DNA from: Sternotherus odoratus
Lineage: Eukaryota > Chordata > Testudines > Kinosternidae
NCBI GenBank assembly: GCA_032164245.1
Contig: JAVMKO010000010.1
Span: 374,501 to 438,500 of the forward strand
Direction of reading: 5' to 3'
DNA length: 64,000 nucleotides
A program made the translations under genes and the position numbers. Numbering within the stretch: position 1 is the first letter of the stretch; every line of letters begins with the position of its first letter. This document shows positions 11,439 through 22,013 of the stretch, piece by piece. Under the pieces are notes generated by a model that ran no database searches, was not told where the DNA came from, and was given only the letters and a program-made list of their open reading frames with translations.

Positions 11439-13654
11439 TGTTCCTCCTCTCATATGGACATTCTTACACATAGGCCGAGGTCCTTTCATCTGCCCCTTGG
11501 GAGATGAGTAGGCATTCCTGTGCCCCATTCAGTCTGTGTGGGCACAGAAAGATGTCTGGGTTTGGAATTGTTCCTTCCCAGGCCAAAGCATCCATGAGAA
11601 GAATTTCCTGAGGTGAAGTCTGCAGAGCACAGCCCCATTTGCTCCTCCTCCCCATGAAAGTGCCATGAGCACAGCACTGACCGGGAAGATGTATCCAGGT
11701 GTGGGGGGATGGGTATGTATAACAATTCAAGGACAGAGGCTAGGGGTGGTGAATGGCCAGCACAGGCAGGGTAAAAGCAAGGGAAGGGATGTGCACCAGG
11801 CATGCAGCTGTGGCTGGTTTAGTGCGGTTGGAGTGGACATGGTGGATATGGGCCTAAGGGAGTGCATGGGAAGCATATGCAGAATTCAGCTGGTAGATTT
11901 TTCAGACACGTAGTCTCCTACAGGAGTTAGTCTTGTGTTCTTTGCGCAGAATCTTCCTCTCAGTGAGCCGCTCAGGGTCGTTGTGGCTTACAAAAGGAAG
12001 GGAAAACTGTTAAGTAAAGAAAAAAGACGCTGTGATGTGTCTGTCTGGAAACAGATTATGAAAACAACAGGGGAATCTGCTTGCTGCCCTTGGCTGGTGG
12101 ATAGTCTGTGCTACTGTGTGCCTGCCTTTGAATGGTCCGTAGGATTGTTAGTGTGGGGAAGTGTCTGTGGATCCTCCGCCAGTGGGTATTTCATAAGGAC
12201 TGAGTAGCGAGGTGAGAGGCTGGCTGGGGATGCCCATGGGTATTGGACCTGTTGTCTGATGGCTTGTGAGCCAAGGGATGGTCTGTGAGGAATATGGCCT
12301 GCAGGGCAGCAGTTGGGAACCCACTGGGCAGTTTGTGTGAACTCAGCATATGTGGGAGAGAAAAGAGCAAGTTGAATCACTGCAAGTGTCTCTGGGGATT
12401 GGAAAGGAGGGATTTTTCTCTTACAAAGATTGTCTAATGAATTTTGAAACAATCTGCAGTTGAATTGGTTCCTCTGTCATGCCCTGAATTCCAGCACAGG
12501 CTGTGTGGCTGTTGGGAGGAAACTCTGTGGGAGGCACCAAGATATTTTTATTCTAATTCCCAGTTTGTGTCCAGTTTCTCTCTGCATTCCCTTTGAGCTG
12601 CTGATTGAATTCTTGGGATTCCTCCCACAAACATACATGCCTTCCTTCTGAGTGGAGTCTACCTCCACTGAACACACTCCTTCTTTAACTCATTAATGTA
12701 CAGTGGCTGTGCTCCTGCCGGGAATGCCTCATTCCCCCCAAAGTGTCCCGTGGCTCCAGACTAAAGTCAGAACTTTTGCTCTCTGTGCCCAGCTCTTCAG
12801 CAACCTTTGTGTATATCCTGGTCCTGAGTACCCCAACTCCTCTGCAGTCAGTGGGAGCTGCAGGTGCTTAGTGTCTCCAAAACTGGCCTTTAAATCTTGC
12901 CAGGCCCATCTCTCAAATAGGGATTTCCCAAAGCATCTAAGTGACTTAGGGGAGCAGTTCTGATTTTCAATGGGCCATGTGCTAACTTACTTTGGTGACC
13001 TACTAACATCAGAGGCCTGTCTCTGGCCTTTGAGTGCCTTGGAGGGAAGTTGCTGGAGAAGGACCTTGGATGATTATTGTTACTAAAGCATGAGGCATTT
13101 CCGCTGTTTTCTGTCAGCACTAACCAGAGCACAGAATAAAGCCCAGTGCTGGAGGAGAAGACTAACCAGTCTAAAGGGCTTTTGGAAAGCCTGAGTCTGT
13201 CTGCGATCTCCATTTACCTGGGATTTGGACTCTTGTTAGTTAAATGCCTCAAGGTCTCGGTTTAACACATTGTTTTTATTGAAGATATTCCTCTAGCACA
13301 AAACAGACTGTCTTGTGCCCACTTTTCTTCTGGGAAGGAGAGGGGTTCAGTTCATCATTAGGGTGGACATTAACAGTGTTAAATAAAGAGACATCCACCC
13401 CATGCAGTAACACACACTTCACAAGCTGAATTCTGATCTCAGGACAGTAAGGTTTCTCCCAAAGCTGCCTTTAATGATGCACAGTGAGTTTGCAGTTTCT
13501 AGTACATTTCCTTGAGCAGCCGGTTCCTGTATCTAGGCACTAGTGCCCCCAGGGAAGTTCTTGCTATTCTTTTCAAGGCAGAGATCCAGTCTGTGGAGGC
13601 TTAAGCCTGTTTTTCATAATGTACCATACATACAAATAGATCATACCAATTAGA

Positions 13655-13738
13655 TATTGGTCTTGCTTTGAGCAGAGGGTTGGACTAGATGACCTCCAGA
13701 GGTCCGTTCCAACCCTAATATTCTGTGATTCTATGATA
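13655..13738 (+). mobile_element. CR1 3' terminal fragment
   Basis: Sense-strand CR1 tail: TTGAGCAGAGGGTTGGACTA, then the GACCTCCAGAGGTCC block, ending in TTCTGTGATTCTATGA octamers. Confidence 0.9.
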
Positions 13739-13950
13739 TTGCTTTGCTTTTTGGCAAGGCCAGGGTCATTTGCTTCTTCTAATGACCTTAATAATTCCTA
13801 AAAAGATTTTGCCTTAATTCCCATTTCTCCTGCCCTTTTTGAACTTTCTTCTATGCATCCTGATCCAAGTGCTTCATCCCTGCCTATATCAGGTGGGATC
13901 AAACACGGAATATTAGATGATTAAGAACTAGAACAGAATAGCCCTTAGCA

Positions 13951-14457
13951 CAGGGGTCTCAAACTCAAATGACCACGAGGGCCGCATGAGGACTAGTGCA
14001 CTGGCCCGAGGGCCGCACCACTGACACACACACATACCCTCGCTGCCCCGGCTCTGCCCCCACTCCACCCCTTCCATGAGGACTAGTGCACTGGCCCGAG
14101 GGCCGCACCACTGACACACACCCTGCCCTCGCTGCCCCGGCTCCGCCCCCACTCCACCCCTTCCAAGAGGTCCCACCCCTGCCCCACCTCCTCCTCTGAG
14201 CACACAGCTCCCCATTCCCTCCTGGAAAGCGCTAGGCACCACCAACAGCTGTTTGGCAAACAAAGCAAGAGCAATATAGGAAGTCCAGAGCTAGAAACAC
14301 GCACGGCCCAGCCAGGCAGCAGAGAAGCCTCCACTTCTGGCCCCTCCGTCCTGCAAACTGCTATGGCGGAAGGGGGGGCTCCAGGAAGCTTGGCGGGCCA
14401 CAGGGAAGGGCTTCGCGGGCCGCATGTGGCCCCCGGGCCGCATGTTTGAGACCCCTG
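13951..14457. mobile_element. hAT MITE with 8-bp TSD
   Basis: Termini CAGGGGTCTCAAACT and TTTGAGACCCCTG are inverted repeats. Flanking octamers CCTTAGCA (13943-13950) and CCCTAGCA (14458-14465) differ at one position. A 91-bp internal duplication (starting about 13985 and 14076) repeats the CATGAGGACTAGTGCACTGG block. No transposase is encoded. Confidence 0.9.
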
Positions 14458-14514
14458 CCCTAGCATCTTTATTTTATATGTTGCTTTACTGGTGTCTGAG
14501 CCTTTCAGAAGACA

Positions 14515-14720
14515 CTTATAGTGCCAATCTCTAAAAGGAGAATTGGGAGAGAAGTCAAGAATTACAGCCTAGTCAGCTGTGTTCCTGGAGGCCTCCTGAA
14601 ATGGCTTCTTATGGGTAAACTTGGATAGAAATGGGAGTTCTGCCCAGAGCTTATCAGAAAGCGATCAATTCAAACAAAGCTGATTGCATTCTTTGGAGGA
14701 AGAACACAGAATATAGGTGA
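14515..14720 (+). mobile_element. Very old CR1 fragment (RT N-terminal region)
   Basis: Frame-broken translation recalls the CR1 segment VTPIFKKG...NYRLVSLTSVPGK seen intact at 56.1 kb. Here it reads VPISKRR...NYSLVSCVPGG. Confidence 0.55.
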
Positions 14721-15248
14721 TAGCTAGATCAGTGGCTTACATTCACCTGGAGCCTTTTGCAAGGTACACATAGGTGGCTATCAAATGAGATGACAGCTAT
14801 AGGCATCAGCAGTAAGACAATGAGATAACTGGAGAGTTGATAGGCAGGAAGTCCAGAGTACAATCTAATGGCAGTGAGTCCTCATGCAGAGGAGTAATAA
14901 ATGGGGACCTCTTGCCCAGGGCTGGGACCTAATGCAATTTATAACACATTTAAGAGCCGTTGAAAGTAGAACTAGTTGTGAGGTCTGGATATTTACAAGC
15001 AATACAGGGTTCAGATGGAGACTTCACCCCATGCAAGGAGATTTGGAGCGGTTTGGGGAAATAGGTGCACACAAATGGATTATGACTGCTGGGTCAGGAA
15101 GTGTGAAGTTAGGTAACCAGGGAAATTCACCTAGATGGCAGAATCTTCATTCAGAGAAGAGGAGGGTGACGGTGGAGCAATGCCATGAGGTTTAGGAGTT
15201 CAGGTCACAATGTATGGCTGCAGTGTGGTACTGTATCTTTATCTAAAA
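14721..15248. other. Unassigned non-coding
   Basis: No gene or named repeat seen. Confidence 0.3.
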
Positions 15249-15476
15249 CAGGGCTTTTCAAACTGGAGGTAGGCACCCCTCAGAGGGCTGTGATGTTATT
15301 ACATGGGGGGTCACAAACTGTCAGCCTCTACCTCAAACCCCGCTTTGCCTCCACCATTTATAATGGAGTTAAATGTATTAAAAAGTGTTTTTAATTTATA
15401 AGGGGGTGGGGAGGGGTTTCACTCAGAGGCTTGCTATGTGAACGAGGTTACCAGTACAAAAGTTTGAGAACCACTG
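15249..15476. mobile_element. hAT MITE without clear TSD
   Basis: Left end CAGGGCTTTTCAAACTGG and right end AAAGTTTGAGAACCACTG are imperfect inverted termini. The flanking octamers do not match. Confidence 0.75.
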
Positions 15477-15594
15477 AAGCAGTGACTCTCTCCAGAGGGT
15501 CTGCCCTTGGGGTCGAAGCATCTGTCAGCCTCTAAGCAGTGATGCTTCCCTGCCACTTTCAGTCCAGTCCAAGTCTTGCTGAATGATTCTAGAG

Positions 15595-15952
15595 CAGGGG
15601 TTCTCACACTGTGGGTCAGGACCCCATTTTAATGGGGTCACCAGGACTGTGTTAGACTTGCTGGGCCATGAGGCTGAAGGTGAAGCCCAAGCCCCACCAT
15701 CCGGGGCCAAAGCCTGAGGGCTTCAGCCCTAGGTGACAGGGCTCAGGTTACAGGTCCCCCATCTGGGGATGAAGCCCTTGGACTTTGGTTTCCCCGTCCC
15801 AGGGTGGTGGAGCTAGGGCTTTGGCTTTGTCACCCCCTCCCTTGAGCAGTGGGGCTTGGGTGGGCTCAAGCTTTGGTTCCCATCCCCCCCGGGGTTGTGT
15901 AGTAATTTTTGTTAGAAGGGGGTCATGGTGCAATGAAGTTTGAGAACTCCCA
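15595..15952. mobile_element. hAT MITE with 8-bp TSD
   Basis: CAGGGGTTCTCACACTG ... AAGTTTGAGAACTCCCA, flanked by TTCTAGAG (15587-15594) and TTTTAGAG (15953-15960). The body is a GC-rich run of short repeats. It is non-coding. Confidence 0.88.
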
Positions 15953-16316
15953 TTTTAGAGGCTTTTTACCACCTAACTAAAAAACAAACCCAATAGAATC
16001 TTAAACCCTCTTTTTACCTTGTGTGGCTCTCTTCTGGTTCTGATACTGGGCACAGTGGCTGGCTATCAGATATTTATGTTGTGCCCAATAGCATGCTACT
16101 CTATCTTGCCTGCTCAGGATTGCTCCTTGTCATGTGTTTCTTTGGTGTAAATTCCCTCATATTCAAATCTGGGGATGACATCAAAGTTGGAGGGAGAAAC
16201 AGCATATTGCCACCTGGTTTCCACTCACCTCATCTGTCTGGAACACAGTAGGGGAGGACAGATTATGGGGCACCCATTGTTCCAGCAGCATCTGCAACAT
16301 GTGGTGTCAGCAATTT

Positions 16317-16352
16317 CTAAGGTGCCACAAGGACTCCTTTTTGTTTTTTCAG
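16317..16352 (+). mobile_element. Short Penelope-like 3' fragment
   Basis: AAGGTGCCACAAGGACTCCT followed by TTTTGTTTTT matches the 3' end seen in the copies at 20-21 kb. Confidence 0.7.
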
Positions 16353-16368
16353 GTGAGTGGATCATGGG

Positions 16369-16671
16369 GCTGGTCTACACTGGGGGGGGAGCAGGCAGCT
16401 GTTGACCTAAGATACATAACTTCAGCTACGCGAATAGCATAGCTGAAGTCGAAGTATCTTAGGTAGACTTACCTGACCATCCTCACAGCAACGAGTCGAC
16501 CACGGGCACCCACCTGTCGACTCTGCTTCCTCCTCTTGCGGAGGTGGAGTTCCGGAGTTGATGAGCACGTTTGGGGATTGATTTATTGCGTCTAGATGAG
16601 ATGTGATAAATTGATCCCCAATACATCGAACACTACCCGCCGATCTGGCACGTAGTATAAATGTACCCTTG
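16369..16671. mobile_element. Harbinger-type MITE, diverged
   Basis: Ends GGGCTGGTCTACACT and AGTATAAATGTACCC are inverted but differ mostly by transitions. An internal hairpin (16410-16465, AACTTCAGCTACG core) closely resembles the one in the MITE at 41.5 kb. The 3-bp flanks (ATG/TTG) are not a clean duplication. Confidence 0.55.
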
Positions 16672-17489
16672 GATCAGGTCTACGTTTGAGTGCTGACTAA
16701 TGTAATGGGGGGAGCCAGCATGGTCAGATAGCATGAGGAAAGTGAGTCTACCTGTTGTGAAAGGAGGGCTGGCATGAGCTCAGTATGAGGCAAAGAGATG
16801 TATATGTAGAGCTCTGCACAGATACAAAATTTGTATTTGCATTCGATCCGTGATCCGCAAACATGGTCCGTGGATGTCCACACATGTAAAGCGGATATCC
16901 ACAGCTTTGCAGGGGCTCTATCTGTATGCCTAATGAAAGGCATAGACTGAGGTACATTGTCCCCACTGTGATGCATGGGGGAGGGTGAACCCATTGGGTT
17001 GAGGGAGCACTTCTGGTTCTCTCCAGCTGACACATTCTCGATACTGAACACGGAATAACAAGGCATTTGTTAATAGAATGGTCATGGTTGACCCAGGTGG
17101 GATGTGCATTTATATAACCTTGTAGACATAGCGAAAGAGTGCCTTGCACATCAGTCTGTAAATCAAACCGCAGGAATCCAGACTATGTAGAGAAGTTGCA
17201 AGTTGGCACCCAAATCCAAGCATGCAAAATTGGAAGAAAAGATAGAGGCAGAGGATAGCTGATTTCAAGTCAGAGGCTGGTAATTGAGGGAAGTGGTGCT
17301 TCTCCCTCATGCTTCTCTTTCCTTCTGCCATGGTTAGTTTATTAGCGTCTTTTTAGATGTGGATGACATTCCGCATAGTGAGGCATTGTGGGTTCCCAGA
17401 ATGCAGCAGGGTGAGAGGCTTGGAGATAAGAAAATCTAGTGAGGAGGGAGCAGTATGAGGAAGTATTAACATCCATGAGTAGGAATGAG
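16672..17489. other. Unassigned non-coding
   Basis: No gene or recognised repeat. The longer frames on the minus strand show no domain. Confidence 0.3.
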
Positions 17490-18110
17490 TCATAGAATCA
17501 TAGAATATTAGAGTTGGAAGGGACCTCTGGAGGTCATTTAGCCCAACCCCTTGCTTAAAGCAGGACCAATCCCCAACTAAATCATACCAGCCACGGCGTT
17601 GTCAAGCCTGACCTTAAAAACCTCTAAGGAAAGTGATTCTACCGCCTCCCTAGGTAACCCATTCCAATGCTTCACCACCCTCCTAGTGAAAAAGGTTTTC
17701 CTAATATCCAACCTAAACCTTCCCCACTGCAACTTGAGACCATTACTCCTTGTTCTTTCATCTGCCACCACTGAGAACAGTCTATCCTCTTTGGAACCCA
17801 CTTTCAGGTAGTTGAAAGCAGCTATCAAATCTCCCGTCAGTTTTCTCTTCTGTAGACTATAAACAATCCCAGTTCCCTCAGCCTCTCCTCATAAGTCATG
17901 TGCTCCAGCCCCCTAATCATTTTTGTTGCCCTCTGGATTCTCTCCAATTTTTCCACATCCTTCTTGTAGTGTGGGCCCCAAAACTGGACACAGTACTCCA
18001 GATGAGGCCTCACCAATGTCGAATAGAGGGGAACGATCATGTCCCTCGATCTGCTGGCAATGCCCCTACTTATACAGCCCAAAATGCCATTAGCCTTCTT
18101 GGCAACAAGA
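17490..18110 (-). mobile_element. CR1 LINE 3' fragment
   Basis: The reverse complement contains the RT C-terminal block ([18 protein letters not shown] and [11 protein letters not shown]) followed by the 3' UTR and terminal octamers (17492-17506). It stops abruptly at 18109, where the sequence departs from the copy at 0.1-1.2 kb. It has one frameshift near 17830. Confidence 0.93.
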
Positions 18111-19050
18111 GTCTTGGGGCATCTGAACAGACTCCAAAATTCAGTGAGCAACGAGAGGGAGCCTAGGGAGCCTTTGCCAAAAATATGCTACTTGAAATGT
18201 GCAAACTGGAGAGAAGCTTGGAGTGATTTCCCTGCTCCTTATAATCATCCCCCTCCACTGATACAGTTAATCTTTCCTGCAAGAGAGAGCTTATATGTGA
18301 GGATCATAAACATACTGTTGAAGAGCACAGTAGTGCACCAGATTTCATCAGGAGACAGGTACCTGTATTATTATTTTTTAAATCCCTAGGGGAGGGACAC
18401 TTCTTGGTCATGCTACAAGCTTCTCACCGCACTTCAGATGAAACAAGGTGGATCCTGGGTTGTACCATCAAAACACTCAGGAGCAAAATGTAATATTCCC
18501 AGCCAAGTGCATCTTTATCAAGAAATGTTGCACAGTTGTGTTGCAGCATTTCTTGGTTCTGCTGATAAGAAAGTGTCATTGCTTAAATGCAAAACAATGA
18601 ATTATTTAATTTGCCTACTGTAACTTGGCACATGGAGTTTATCTCGGGATTAAGAGGGATATTTTTGTGGGATCCCCTTGTTAAGATATTGGCAGCACAT
18701 CACAGATACAATTCCACTGAAAAAGGAACAATATAAGGAGCTAGCAATGGCCAGCATGATCCCCTCAAGGTCAGTAAACACCTCTTATGGGACTGAGGAT
18801 TGGGAGGCAACCAGACAAGGCAGAGTCTCATGGAAAAGACAAAGGTTACCAGAGACTCAGCTAATGCTGCCACAGAGAGAAAGGGTATGAGAGGGTTTTA
18901 ACAAGCACCAGAAGAGTGGGGAATGAAGCGAAAATGCTGGCTCATTAATAAAGGAGATTAAAACAGTTGTTCTCAAATGGCTGAGTCACTGAATTGCTTT
19001 TTAAAATGGTCTATTACAAAAAAGTCAGACAGACTAGTCAAACAGCATGA

Positions 19051-19053
<3 letters not shown>
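18111..19053. other. Unassigned non-coding
   Basis: No gene recognised. A short open stretch at 18678-18890 has no domain that I know. Confidence 0.3.

Positions 19054-19108
<55 letters not shown>
19054..19108. repeat. (GA)n microsatellite
   Basis: About 27 uninterrupted GA dinucleotides. Confidence 0.98.
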
Positions 19109-19112
<4 letters not shown>

Positions 19113-19397
19113 CACCACTCCATGAAGCTTGAATTGATGGGTGGTCCCAGGTGATGGTCGTAGCTGAGGGTCCAGAGTGCTGGAGTCAGGCCGAGCTCCC
19201 AGCATGATAAGTCAGATGCAGATTTTGAATCCAGGCATTAGAACACTTACTTGAGCATGGGTAGGGGTTTTTGTGGGGAAACAACAATGGTTCAAGTGAG
19301 AACACTAGATTTGTTTATGTGTAAACAAGGGAATATACCAAAGTTGTTTTGTTCAGGCTAGATCAAGGGAGCTGATCATTCATTGTTCATAGGATCT

Positions 19398-19502
19398 AAT
19401 CATAGAATCATAGAATATCAGGGTTGGAAGGGACCTCAGGAGGAGTCCAACCCCCTGCTTAAAGCAGGACCAACCCTGACTAAATCATCCCAGCCATGCC
19501 AT
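19398..19502 (-). mobile_element. CR1 3' terminal fragment
   Basis: Octamers and the GGGACCTCAGGAGG block in antisense. It runs directly into the Penelope-like fragment at 19503. Confidence 0.88.
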
Positions 19503-20070
19503 CAAGGGCTCGTTCACCTGCACATTTACCAATGTGATATATGCCATCATGTGCCAGCAATGCCCCTCTGCCATGTACATTGGCCAAACCGGCCAGTCTC
19601 TATGCAAAAGAATAAATGGACACAAATCTGACATCAGGAATCATAACATTAAAAAACCAGTAGGTGAACACTTCAATCTTCTTGGCCATTCCATTAAAGA
19701 TTTGATGGTTTCAGTTTTGAAACAGAAAAACTTCTAAAACAGACTCCAACGAGAAACTGAGGAACTGGAATTAATTTTCAAATTGGATACAATTAGCCAG
19801 GGGCTAAATAGGACTTGGGAATGGTTCGCTCATTACAGTAATTGATTGCATTTCCTGAGTTAATTTCCCTGACACAGAAATCCATTTCAAAAGGGATTTT
19901 TTTTCTCCTACATCTAACAGCCCTCTTAGAATTGGTATGCTAATGTAAAATTTTTTTTCTTTTCTTTCTGTGTGTATAAATGCATCTTGCTTCTGTTCCA
20001 TTCTATGCATCCGATGAAGTGAGCTATAGCCCACGAAAGCTTATGCTGAAATAAACTAGTTAGTCTCTAA
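19503..20070 (+). mobile_element. Penelope-like element fragment with GIY-YIG endonuclease
   Basis: The frame at 19534-19737 encodes a GIY-YIG nuclease segment: YAIMCQQCPSAMYIGQTGQS, then an NGHKSDI block and KPVGEHFN...GHS. This is the endonuclease organisation of Penelope-like retroelements (established for the family). It lacks the reverse transcriptase and is out of frame beyond 19737. The 3' UTR follows, with a hammerhead-like core at 20011-20049 and the family's 3' sequence AGTTAGTCTCTAAG. A Harbinger-type MITE interrupts it at 20071, and the 3' UTR resumes at 20774. Confidence 0.88.
20011..20049 (+). ncRNA. Hammerhead-ribozyme-like core (candidate)
   Basis: Order of elements: CCGATGA (variant of the CUGAUGA box), a stem of GTGAGCT pairing with AGCCCAC (one A.C mismatch, loop AT), the GAAA box, then AGC-TTAT-GCT as a minimal stem III. 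This matches a type I hammerhead layout. Hammerheads are known in Penelope-like elements. In this copy the cleavage position after GCT is G rather than the permitted A, C or U, and stem I is weak, so activity is doubtful. Confidence 0.5.
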
Positions 20071-20773
20071 GGGCATGGTTAGACTGGCGCTTTGCGGCAC
20101 AAACACCCTCCAGTAGTGCAATAATTTTCGTAGCATACACACTTCAAAGGGAGATTTTGCGAAATGACTCACTGTTTAAAGCGCAAGTATTAAACCTCAT
20201 TTCCGAGAGTGATAAGCCTTTTTGCGCTAGCGCTATAGCGCAAGGGTGGGAATGTGGACACCCATGGGATCTCTTGCATGCCTCCGAGCCATGTAAAGCC
20301 ACCAGCAAGCCATTTAAGGCCATCAGCAAGCCATTAAAGACAATCAACATGCCATGTAAGGCAAATGATGTGAGGTGTTGTTTTATAAAAGCGGAAGTAG
20401 CTTTGCAGTTTCTCTCTAACAACTCACACAGCAAATAACCAGAGAAAATGCTTGCTGACGGAGCTGTGTGTCTGAAATAAACAGCCTGTCAGTTTTCGCT
20501 AATGAAAACTCACTGACAGCCAGATCTCGTCTCCCTGTGAACAACTTCCTAGTTCCCCCTCACCCCCTCCTTTGCAAAGCACGTTGCACCCAGCTGAATG
20601 CTGGGATACCTGCCCTATCCCACAACTGCTACTGCCGCCAGAAGCGCTACAAATGTATCCATTATTTAGCGCTACAAGGTTTCAAGCTGCACAGGCTCTA
20701 GCGGGATACCTATTGCGCTACATTGGGAAGCGCTACAAATAAACGCGCTATAATCTATAGTCTAACCATACCC
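20071..20773. mobile_element. Harbinger-type MITE nested in a Penelope-like 3' UTR
   Basis: Ends GGGCATGGTTAGACT and AGTCTAACCATACCC are inverted repeats with one mismatch. The target is duplicated as TAA (20068-20070 and 20774-20776), the 3-bp TWA preference of PIF/Harbinger. Removing it rejoins CTCTAAGGTGC of the host repeat. Several GCGCTACA-like motifs repeat in the right half (about 20640-20760). It encodes no transposase. Confidence 0.9.
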
Positions 20774-21072
20774 TAAGGTGCTACAAGTACAGTATTCCTC
20801 GCTTTCTGTCTGAAATGGGCCATCTTGATTATCACTACAAAAGTTTTTTTTCTCCTTCTGATAATAGCTCATCTTAATTAATTAACCTCTTAGGGTTGGT
20901 ATGGCAATTTCCACCCTTTCATGTTTTCTTTATGTTTATGTATCTTCCTACTATATGTTCCATTCTATGCATCTGACTGTGCTCAAATAAATTTGTTTTA
21001 GTCTCTAAGGTGCCACAAATACCCCTGTTCTTTTTGTGGATAGAGACTAAGACAACTGCTACTCTAAAACCT
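20774..21072 (+). mobile_element. Penelope-like 3' UTR: end of copy 1 and tandem copy 2
   Basis: 20774-20811 completes the 3' end of the copy interrupted by the MITE. From 20812 a second copy in the same orientation begins (GGGCCATCTTGATTATCACT) and runs to AACTGCTACTCTAAAACCTG near 21070. Copy 2 keeps GCATCTGA on one side and GTGCTCAAATAAATTTG on the other but lacks the hammerhead-like core between them. Confidence 0.82.
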
Positions 21073-21648
21073 GTTGCCTTTGGTGGTATTCCTTGGAGGG
21101 AGCTCACAATGCAATTAGGGAGCTTTACTATTTTGGATGCCAATAAAGGATTTATTACTAGAATTGATCTGATAACTACTGAGTTGGGTGTGTACAGGCA
21201 GGTTCATTAAAATCTGGAGCAGAGATCCCCCATCATGCATGCCTTAGCCCTGCTTTTCTGGTCCCAGAGTTCAATGAGGTTCTTGCCTTGGAATCTCCAT
21301 TCTCCATTCTGTATGCTAATGGAGATGCCTCCTTGTCCCATCTTGCATGCAAGTGAGGCTAGGGGAGTTTGGGTTTAGGTGTGTCTTCCATTATCTTTTC
21401 AGTGATTTTTGTAAATCTTTCTTCTGATGCAGATTTGATTCAGGTAGAGGCTGGGGTGTGGGGAAAGTCTTCTGTGAGTCAGATAGACTGGGTATTGTGC
21501 CCTGGTTCCCCAAGAACACTCTCTTATTGCTTCTCTTTTCTCTGTGACATTCCTACATGCCATCTCTCTAGACTCACTGTGTACAGTCCTACTGCCCATT
21601 ATCTCATTAGACAAAGCACTACTACCTAGCCTGAGTTTAGGAAAGCAT
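21073..21648. other. Unassigned non-coding
   Basis: No gene or recognised repeat. Confidence 0.3.
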
Positions 21649-21663
21649 TGAGTTTATAAAGAA

Positions 21664-21793
21664 TCAGAGAGGTAGCCGTGTTAGTCTGGAATAGCAGAGG
21701 TAACAAAGAGTCCTATGGCACCTTAAAGACTAACTAAAGTATTGAAGCATAAGCTTTCGTGGGCTAATACCCACTTCGTCGGATACGACGAAG
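21664..21793 (-). mobile_element. Penelope-like 3' end with 15-bp TSD and a short fold-back
   Basis: Antisense copy of the subfamily ending in ...CACGGCTACCTCTCTGATTC. The exact repeat TGAGTTTATAAAGAA lies at 21649-21663 and 21794-21808. The 5' end folds back (CACTTCGTC GGATAC GACGAAGTG, 21771-21794). Another Penelope-like scrap follows at 21803-21840. Confidence 0.85.
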
Positions 21794-22013
21794 TGAGTTT
21801 ATAAAGAAAGCGAGGAATACTTGTAGCACCTTAGAGACTTGAGTTTATAGGGACTTTAGAACATGCTTCATGCTTTCCTGCGCTAGGGTCAGAATATGTC
21901 ATCTCCCTGCTGCATGTTGTATCTTGTTTTCCCACTGTTTGTCTTGCCTTTTAGACTCTAAACTCTTTGGGTTAGTTACTGTTTCTGACCACATGCTTAT
22001 ACACTGTCTAACA

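Larger units (their letters stand above)
8591..13654. other. Long non-coding stretch with two simple repeats
   Basis: No recognisable gene over 5 kb. It contains an octamer-like site (ATTTGCAT, about 8862), one weak exon candidate at 8930-8984, a CT/CA microsatellite at 10838-10881, and a direct duplication at 11100/11371, each listed elsewhere. The sequence is not strongly repeat-derived to the eye and may be upstream or intronic sequence of MAP1A. Confidence 0.35.

Noticed and set aside
19534..19737. Host GIY-YIG nuclease gene (SLX1-like)
   Set aside because: The motif order and the attached 3' UTR match Penelope-like elements; the frame is a fragment.
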